In this document: in pieces, positions 57,597 through 64,000 of the stretch
Position numbering within the stretch: the stretch's first letter is position 1
How the letters are laid out: each line of letters opens with the position of its first letter
From: Mucor racemosus
Taxonomy: Eukaryota > Mucoromycota > Mucoromycetes > Mucorales > Mucoraceae
Reading direction: 5' to 3'
Assembly: GCA_027405735.1 (NCBI GenBank)
Contig: JAPEHQ010000014.1
Span: forward strand, 1,364,001-1,428,000
Length of the DNA: 64,000 bases
Program-made: the position numbers and the translations under genes
Notes under the pieces: generated by a model
Seen by the model: only the letters and a program-made list of their open reading frames with translations
What the model was told of the DNA's origin: nothing
The model's database searches: none

Positions 57597-59358
57597 TTAT
57601 TTTGTAACTGCTGATGATTTTGAATGTCCAGCACCATTATTTGGAATAGATTGATGTTGATATACAATGCCAAACTTTCTTTGAAATTTCGTTAATTCTC
57701 GACCAACACGTTCAAGAATTTCTATAGATGTTTCTTCTTGATGATGATGATGATAAGGTATAGGTGTGGATGGACTACTACTTGCACTTGTGGCTGTAGT
57801 AGCATAATCATCTAATAAAGGAACTGTAGAAGCACTACTTAGAGAGGAAGATGAGGAAGATGTAGATAATGATCTGGGCCGATTAAAATCAGCAGTAGCA
57901 TTGGATTGCTGTTGATGATTATAAAGTATGAGGGTAGAGGAGGAGGAGGAGGAGAAGGAGGAGGAGGTATTATTTTTTGTTGGTGTAATAGTTGGTGGTG
58001 GTAATCTTTTCAATTCTTCTGATTGCATTTTAGTTATACATTCCATTATTTGTTTGGCCCTTTTATTCATATCCGAAAAAGACATTTTAGAATTTGGATA
58101 TTTGACTTTAGCAGGGGGTGAACTTTCTCTTGTAGGTTTTCCATCTGTGAAATCCCAATAAGGCGTTGAAGTAGAAGCAGCACAGTTTGTTGTTGTTGCT
58201 GTTGTAATAGATGGAGATCCAAAATCATCCAATATTTGTTGTTGTGGAGTAGCACTACTGCTACTATTTCTATTGTTGGCCTTTGTCGTTTTTGCAGATT
58301 TCTTCTCGCTTGCAGTGATTGTTGGACAAGGAGAAGGGGAAGAAGAAGAGGGGGAAGGAACTTTTTTAACAAGTTCAGGTATCAATGGTGTTGCTGTTGC
58401 TGCCGTTGCTGCTGTTGCTGATAATGTTGTCGTATTAACTTGTTCAATAGTATCAGCTGGTATTTTTGTACGTCGTGACCTCGTTGAGCGTTCTTCAATA
58501 ATTGGAGATTCCTCAATTGTATTCATAACTGGAGACGGTTGTTCGGTTTTTGCCTCTATTAAAGGAGTTTTTGGAGGAGAATTAGCACTTGTCTTGTCTA
58601 ATCCTACTACTGCTGCCTTTTTACGACGTTTTGTAGGTCGTTTTGTTGTTGTTGATATTGATGCATCTTCTTTATCGGAGTTGGATAAAGACGGAGATGT
58701 ATTATTAGCAGTAGATGTTGATACCAGACCAGCATTATACAAGCGTTTCGAACTGCAAAAATATAAGAAAAAAATAATGAATATCTCTTTTTTCATCGAT
58801 TGATCTATGCTTTTAAATTTACCGTCCAGAAGAAGTTTTGATTATTTGATGATTTTCAGGCTGACATTGATCACAATAATAATGATCAGGTAATTTATCC
58901 TGATTTAATCCAATGCATTCACAATGCTGCCAAACTTCACATTTATCGCACTGGACCATCAAACCCAAATTATCTAGATAGATAAAAAATATGGTTCAAT
59001 ATATGCATCACCTTTTAAAATAGTGTGGGTACTTGTGTGTATATATATATGTGTGTGTGTATGTGTGTGTGTATATGTGTAAGTGTGTGATCCCGGGTAA
59101 AACATAAATAATAATAATAAATATACAAAAAAGAAAAAAGTTACTTACGTCCTTGTCCACATATACATCTTGTAACTGAACCAGGATCAGAGCTTTTTTC
59201 ATCAGAAGAATCTTCTGTTATTACTCTGGTTGGTTTAGATTTCTTGGTTGTGTTGGATTTGCGAGTTCTACGTGTGGGTGCTAATTTTGGTTGTATATGG
59301 TTAATTATCTGACATAATCAACTAGGTAATCTTCTTAATTGCGATCAAACTTACTCAT
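57597..59358 (-). CDS. PHD-finger protein, Cti6-like
   Basis: Exons are 59358-59355 (ATG plus one base), 59280-59149, 58973-58823 and 58752-57597, giving 480 residues in frame throughout. The PHD finger (residues about 40-88) has full ligands: [25 protein letters not shown] and YYCDQC. This variant, a finger following a basic TRRTRKS region near the N-terminus, resembles yeast Cti6, a subunit of the Rpd3L histone deacetylase complex. A long Ser/Thr/Pro-rich tail follows, with [29 protein letters not shown] and a short C-terminal helix ([20 protein letters not shown]). The 4-nt first exon is the least certain part, though it restores the frame exactly across a 74-nt intron. Confidence 0.85.
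59033..59092. repeat. (TG)n-rich microsatellite in an intron
   Basis: Alternating GT/TG and TA/TG runs lie within the second intron of the Cti6-like gene. They would form a purine-pyrimidine alternating tract. Confidence 0.75.
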
Positions 59359-60255
59359 TCAAGGTGTTTTTAATATACAAAAAGATGTTATATAGAGAAA
59401 AGAAGAAGGGAAACTGAAAGAAGGGTTTATATTTTAAGTGGGTTGTGGAGTAGGAGGGTATAGAAACAATATAAAACAAGAAAAAGAAAATGAAACGATT
59501 ATACGAAAATTACAGCAATCCTTTCAACATAAAATACAACGATAGCTTAATAATTCAATGTAAAAGAAATGGTATCTGTTTAAATACAATTTTTTACAAT
59601 GGATTTGATAAAGAAAAAAGTGAAAAATGTGAAAGAAAATTAGTAACCATCTATATCTTTTTCTCTTTTACTGGCCTTCAATCAAAAAAAAAAGTTGGGT
59701 ATATTCATATAATTGGTTGTGTTCTTCAAGAGGCTTAATTAAACTTAAAAAAAAAATACTCTATACTGTCATTATTTTACGTGGATATAGACATTAATCT
59801 GCAACAATCGATTTATCATGCTCTATAAATGCTTTTGCTCGGTTCATAAAAGCAATGGTTCAAAAATATGTTAAATGGTTACAATAGAGAACAAAATGAT
59901 GTGATGAAGAAAAAATGACGAAACTAATTTAAAAATCCATACAACAACAAGATGTTTGACACCGGAACTCCGGACATGGGAATTGGTAAAATAATCTCTA
60001 TTTTTGGCAAGAGGGGCAATCGCTTGCATCATGCAAAATGGTGCAAACCCAGTTGTTTCTCTTGTTGATATCTAAATTTTTACTTGTAATGAGTCAACAT
60101 GAATTTAATATTTACAATTAGAGATTTAATTTAGTAGTTCATGTCAAGCCATGATTATTCGGGACAGCAATGGAGCGATTATACATTGATTCATCATGTT
60201 AAAGGGTGTTTTGGATTCATTTGCAAGTTGCCTCATTAAATTTCCGATGGATTTG

Positions 60256-60288
<33 letters not shown>

Positions 60289-60823
60289 TTTTGAAGGATT
60301 TTTTTAATAGAATAAAAGCTGTTTATAGATATACAAATAAATTAAAAATAAAACTTAATATCTGAAATACTTTAAAATAATTTTATTTTTGTTAAAAATC
60401 TCTTCTAATTGAGTGAAGCATCAGCTCACTTTAATCTGTAAAATATGAGCACTTTTCTTAATATTAGCTACTAAAATTCCCTAGAAATATTACAAATCTG
60501 TCAAAAAAAAAAAATGTTATTAGCTATTAGACATGTAGTCTGTTTGTTTAAATACTTTAGTTTAGTTATATAATGTTGTTATTAGCAGAAATAATTCTTT
60601 GAAAGTATACCAAAGAAAATATGGGCTTCTAAATTCGGTAAAACACCATCACCTTTTGACAGTAATGATGGATCGTGTTAATAGCTTCAAATAAAAAGGT
60701 AATAGATATAAATAATTTTATATAAACTTGGTTATAAATAAAGGGTAAAAGTAAAATGGGAAGGTATGTGCTAGCTAGCTAATAATAATAATAGTGTAAA
60801 AAAAAAAGTTTTCTAAATTTTCT

Positions 60824-60856
<33 letters not shown>

Positions 60857-60908
60857 GTATGTAAATGTAAATATTTTGTGTTATGGTATAATGTATATAT
60901 AAAAGATG
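59359..60908. other. Spacer with two T homopolymers
   Basis: No supportable gene. An 82-codon frame at 59,490-59,738 (MKRLYENYSNPFNIKYNDSL) has an ordinary composition but no family match and no promoter. T runs of about 29 bases lie at 60,257-60,286 and 60,827-60,855. Confidence 0.45.
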
Positions 60909-62621
60909 CTAAAACTCCCACTTGTTTAAATTTTCATCCATAAAAAGTTCAACCATACTTTTTACTCTTGAACCAGCAGGGCCCCTAGGCTTCATATCCT
61001 TGATGCGGGAAACAAACTCGTGTTGAGATAGTTTAGAAGAGGGTCTTCTTCTTGGTACAAAGTAATCTTGTTGTTGTGCAGAAGAAGTAGCACCAGGTGA
61101 AGAAGTTTGAATAATAGTTTCAAAACGAAGTCTTAGTTGATCTACTTCGGGAGTTTCAGGTCTAGGTAATGAAGCAATAGAATTAGGTGAAAAAGATGAC
61201 CTTCCACTATTGCAAAGTAAAGGCAACGTTGTTGTTGCGGTTGTTGGAGCGGATGATGTTTCCGTTTCTTCTGATGCAATAGTATCTTTTTTACTAGTTG
61301 CTGCTGCGACTTCTGCATCATGTTCATCTGTAGCTGCACTTGAACAAGTGGATGGGTAAGATACAATTTGCTGTTGTTGAATCATGTTATCACATGTAGC
61401 TTCCTGAGCTATTTCAAGTTCAATTATTTCATCTTTTGATATATCAGTTGTTGTAGGGAGTGTTGGTGACGATGAAGTGATTTGGTCCTTTTCATCTTGA
61501 ATCTCTGTATTAATTTCTTCTTCTGGAACTGCATCAATCTTTTCTGTAGCAGTGATAACAGGCCTTTTTTCTGTCAATCTACTTGGTTTTCTAGTACGTC
61601 CAGTCAATACGGAAACAGGTGGCGTATTTTTAATAACACCCCCTTTAGATGTGGTATTCAACAACTTTTTAGAGGATGTTGCCGTTAATGTAGATGATAC
61701 TAGACTGCCTCTTCTTCCATTTGTTGTTGTTGGTTTCAAGCTATCATTTACTTTTTTAGTTGGTGTTACAGTAGTAGTATTCTTTGTGGCAGGTGTCTTT
61801 ACTTTAGTTGTTGTTGTTGTTGTTGTTGTTGTTGCTGCTGCTGCTGATGTAGGACGAGCCTATTATTATGATTAAATGAAATTTAGGAGATGATTAGCTA
61901 TTTTAAATCCTGTTATTGTAACATGTGTGTACTTACAGTTACAGGTTTTGTTTTTATATTTGAATTTGGAATCTTGCTACGATTACTACTAGTGAGAGTA
62001 GTAGCTTTTTTAGATAAAGGAGTAGTTGTAGATTTTTGTTGTTGCTGTGCTATTGTACCACTACGCAATGGTTTTCTTTGGGAGGAAGTATCTGAAACAT
62101 TTACTGATTTGGGCTTTTGTTGTAATTGCTTCTTATTTAGTTTGATTGGAATACTACTAGTCGAGGTATTTTTTTCAATAGATAAATCCTTCAAAACCAA
62201 GTTTTTGAACCAGTCTACTTGATATTGAGCATTTTCTATTGTACTTGCATATATAAATGTACTACGTCTATTTCTTTGAGTTTATATTTTCCATGTACAT
62301 TTTACAAATTAAATCTTACCTTTTTGAAAGAGTTGCAGTGCTTGTGATTCGGGACCAATCTTTAATTGCATTTGGACCTTCTAAAATAAATCCATAGACG
62401 GGTAATCTATTGCAAAGTGTTTAATAGTTTGTTATACGATATGAATTTGTAATAATAATTTACGTTTTGCTTATCGTCCTGTTTAATATTTCAAGCGAAG
62501 CTTCTACAGTCAAATCAAATTGTTTTTCATATACAAGTTTGATTTTGAATGTTGCAATTTTGTTTAAAATATCATCTTTGATACTTGAAGAGATGATACC
62601 CAACGTTTGTTGCTGTGTCAT
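60909..62621 (-). CDS. Unrecognised low-complexity protein
   Basis: Exons are 62621-62464, 62406-62320, 62243-61937 and 61859-60909, giving 500 residues in frame. Residues 1-110 look folded: MTQQQTLGIISSSIKDDILN, then a strand-rich part with LPVYGFILEGPNAIKDWSRI. Residues 115-430 are disordered, basic and Thr/Ser/Gln-rich (a run of eight Thr, TPATKN, SRLTEKRP). The C-terminal ~50 residues return to conserved-looking sequence (FVSRIKDMKPRGPAGSRVKS, then MVELFMDENL). The conserved ends around a disordered basic middle would fit a microtubule- or chromatin-associated scaffold, but I cannot name the family. Confidence 0.75.
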
Positions 62622-63294
62622 GCTTGAAAAAGAAAACTGTAGAATGTAGAAAAAAGAAAAGAAAAAAGAGAATGTTTGGTATGCATTTTGAGATATTTAT
62701 ACATTGCTGTTTGATAAAACTTACATTCTTATATCCAAAAGGACGTATGATATATACAAAGAAAAAGTAAGAAAAAAAGAATAAAAAAAAAAAAGAAGGG
62801 GAATAATCAAGGAGAATGGGGGCTACATGACTTTATATATAAAGACTGCACCTGCTGCCTTCTGCTTTACAGCGGCATGGTGATACAGAAAGATATTGAC
62901 AAGCTTGTTTTAGAAGTAAAACGTGGATTCCATGTTTACCAAAAGAAAGAAAGTTTGACGGAGATTGTTTGTTGTTGTAATGTATATTCAATATGAACAA
63001 ATATAAAACATTTGACATTTAAGAGAAAAGATCAGATAAATACAAACTTGTTACATATTCCGTCCATCAGATGAAACTTGATTGATTTATTAGCTGTTGT
63101 GTTTTTATTTTAGGTTTTTTCATCATAATGAATATGTAAATGTCTCTTGTTACAAGACGTCATTCGGACGTTTAATCAACAATACATAAAACTCTTCGTT
63201 GTAGACCCCCATCTCATCCCTCTTTTTCTTTCTTTTTCGCTTTTATATACTTTCTTGATCGTTGCCATAGCAACTAATTTTATTTTCATTTGAC
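62622..63294. other. Divergent intergenic region
   Basis: Promoter space between the minus-strand gene starting at 62621 and the plus-strand gene starting at 63295. Purine-rich runs lie at 62,650-62,670 and 62,760-62,800. A TTTATATATAAAG word at about 62,832 and TTTTATATAC at 63,241 are TATA candidates for the left and right genes. Confidence 0.45.
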
Positions 63295-64000
63295 ATGTCA
63301 ATACTAAACTCAACCATGACCATCTTACGGGAAGGGCAAAATGATGTGCCCAATTTATCTTGGTCCAATGTCGCTATTGCATCGTCATTTATTATTGTTA
63401 ATGGTATATGAAACATATATAAAATACATGTATAATATTAAATTTAAACACATTTTAGGCATTATATCCATGTTTCTCGGTTTAAAACTAGAGAAATCGT
63501 TACTAACAAGTTCAATACGTTGCATAGTTCAATTGACCATCATGGTTCGTATATTTATTTATTTATTTTGGAATTGAACACAAAAAAGAAAATCCTAAAC
63601 AAGAAACAAAAATCTTAGGGGAAAATTCTTGAGAGTATATTCAACGCAAAAAATCCAATCTTGGTTATGCTGATGACATGTAAATATTATTATTATTATT
63701 ATTATCTTTTTTGACAGTCAGTTGTAGACAGAATGTAATACTTAATATTGTGTCTTAGTTACATTGATTTTTCTAAGTTCATGTGAAACAGTATACAATA
63801 AATCAGATTGGTCCTTTAGTAAAATGGTATGTTATAATAACATTAAATGATATATATGTATACAAAACATTAAATGTTTTTATAGTTTCCTTCCGTATTG
63901 TTATCAACGGCATTTTCTACCATTTTCATTGGCATTTTAGGAACTCGATATGCCATGAATCAACAACAATTTTGGTTACCCGAATTGTTTATTCCTACTA
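63295..64000 (+). CDS. UPF0014 family membrane protein (FetB/ALS3-like), 5' part
   Basis: Exons are 63295-63403, 63459-63544, 63619-63679, 63759-63826 and 63886 to beyond the window edge, with all junctions in frame. The order of conserved segments is that of UPF0014 permeases: LSWSNVAIASSFIIVNGIIS, LEKSLLTSSIRCIVQLTIM, GKILESIFNAKNPILVMLMT, FLSSCETVYNKS and FPSVLLSTAFSTIFIGILGT. Several segments are membrane helices. Bacterial FetB is the permease of an iron-export ABC system, and the plant relative ALS3 is involved in aluminium tolerance. A fungal role in metal handling is inference. At least 145 residues are visible. The C-terminal half lies outside the window. Confidence 0.9.

Noticed and set aside
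58273..58803. 176-codon plus-strand open frame in the PHD gene
   Set aside because: It is antisense to the Ser/Thr/Pro-rich exon. Its Val/Ala-rich translation is the mirror of Thr/Ser codons.
1..64000. CRISPR arrays, bacterial operons, plasmid origins
   Set aside because: There are no regularly spaced direct repeats with unique spacers and no Shine-Dalgarno or operon organisation. Every recognisable gene is eukaryotic and most have introns.

Overview
This window looks like AT-rich nuclear DNA from a fungus, most likely an early-diverging one (Mucoromycota, probably Mucorales-like). That placement is inference. The support is a fungal nitrogen-regulator GATA factor with an AreA-type N-terminal motif, dense short GT-AG introns (mostly 45-120 nt), very AT-rich spacers with long A/T homopolymers, and a glycine-rich-domain (DUF1399) protein. 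There are no bacterial operons and no complete tRNA or rRNA genes. Exon models were assembled by hand from splice signals and reading-frame continuity. In every complete multi-exon model the exons sum to a multiple of three.

Layout. 1-4.7 kb holds copy 1 of a decayed dispersed repeat (element A), a CAAG-rich tract and a broken ORF. 4.7-17.1 kb is gene island 1: a membrane nitrilase/Lnt-like protein, class II fructose-bisphosphate aldolase, LSm6, a secreted GPI-type protein with acidic/basic repeats, the proteasome chaperone Nas2/PSMD9, and a 10-11-exon glycine-rich-domain protein. 17.1-37 kb is a repeat-rich desert: an inverted copy of element B, a small Ser-rich gene at 23.3 kb, copy 2 of element A carrying nested insertions, inverted repeats and another element B copy. 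37-44 kb is island 2: an AreA-like GATA factor, a PSP1-domain protein, a Nudix hydrolase and a kanadaptin-like FHA protein. 44-47.9 kb holds another element B copy. 47.9-53.4 kb is island 3: an F-box/beta-propeller protein, an ING-family PHD protein and eIF3m. 53.4-57.6 kb holds the fourth large element B copy, nearly identical to the one at 45-47 kb. 57.6-64 kb is island 4: a Cti6-like PHD protein, an unrecognised low-complexity protein, and the 5' part of a UPF0014 (FetB/ALS3-like) membrane protein cut by the window edge.

The genes are unrelated housekeeping and regulatory functions with no pathway cluster. Chromatin and transcription readers recur (GATA, ING, Cti6-like PHD). Packing is tight inside islands: the Nudix and kanadaptin CDSs overlap tail to tail by 4 bp at one TTAA. 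The least explained material is the two dispersed repeat families. Element A carries a relic of a dynein-intermediate-chain-like WD40 repeat in both copies. Element B has at least four copies plus a fragment, with a window open on both strands.
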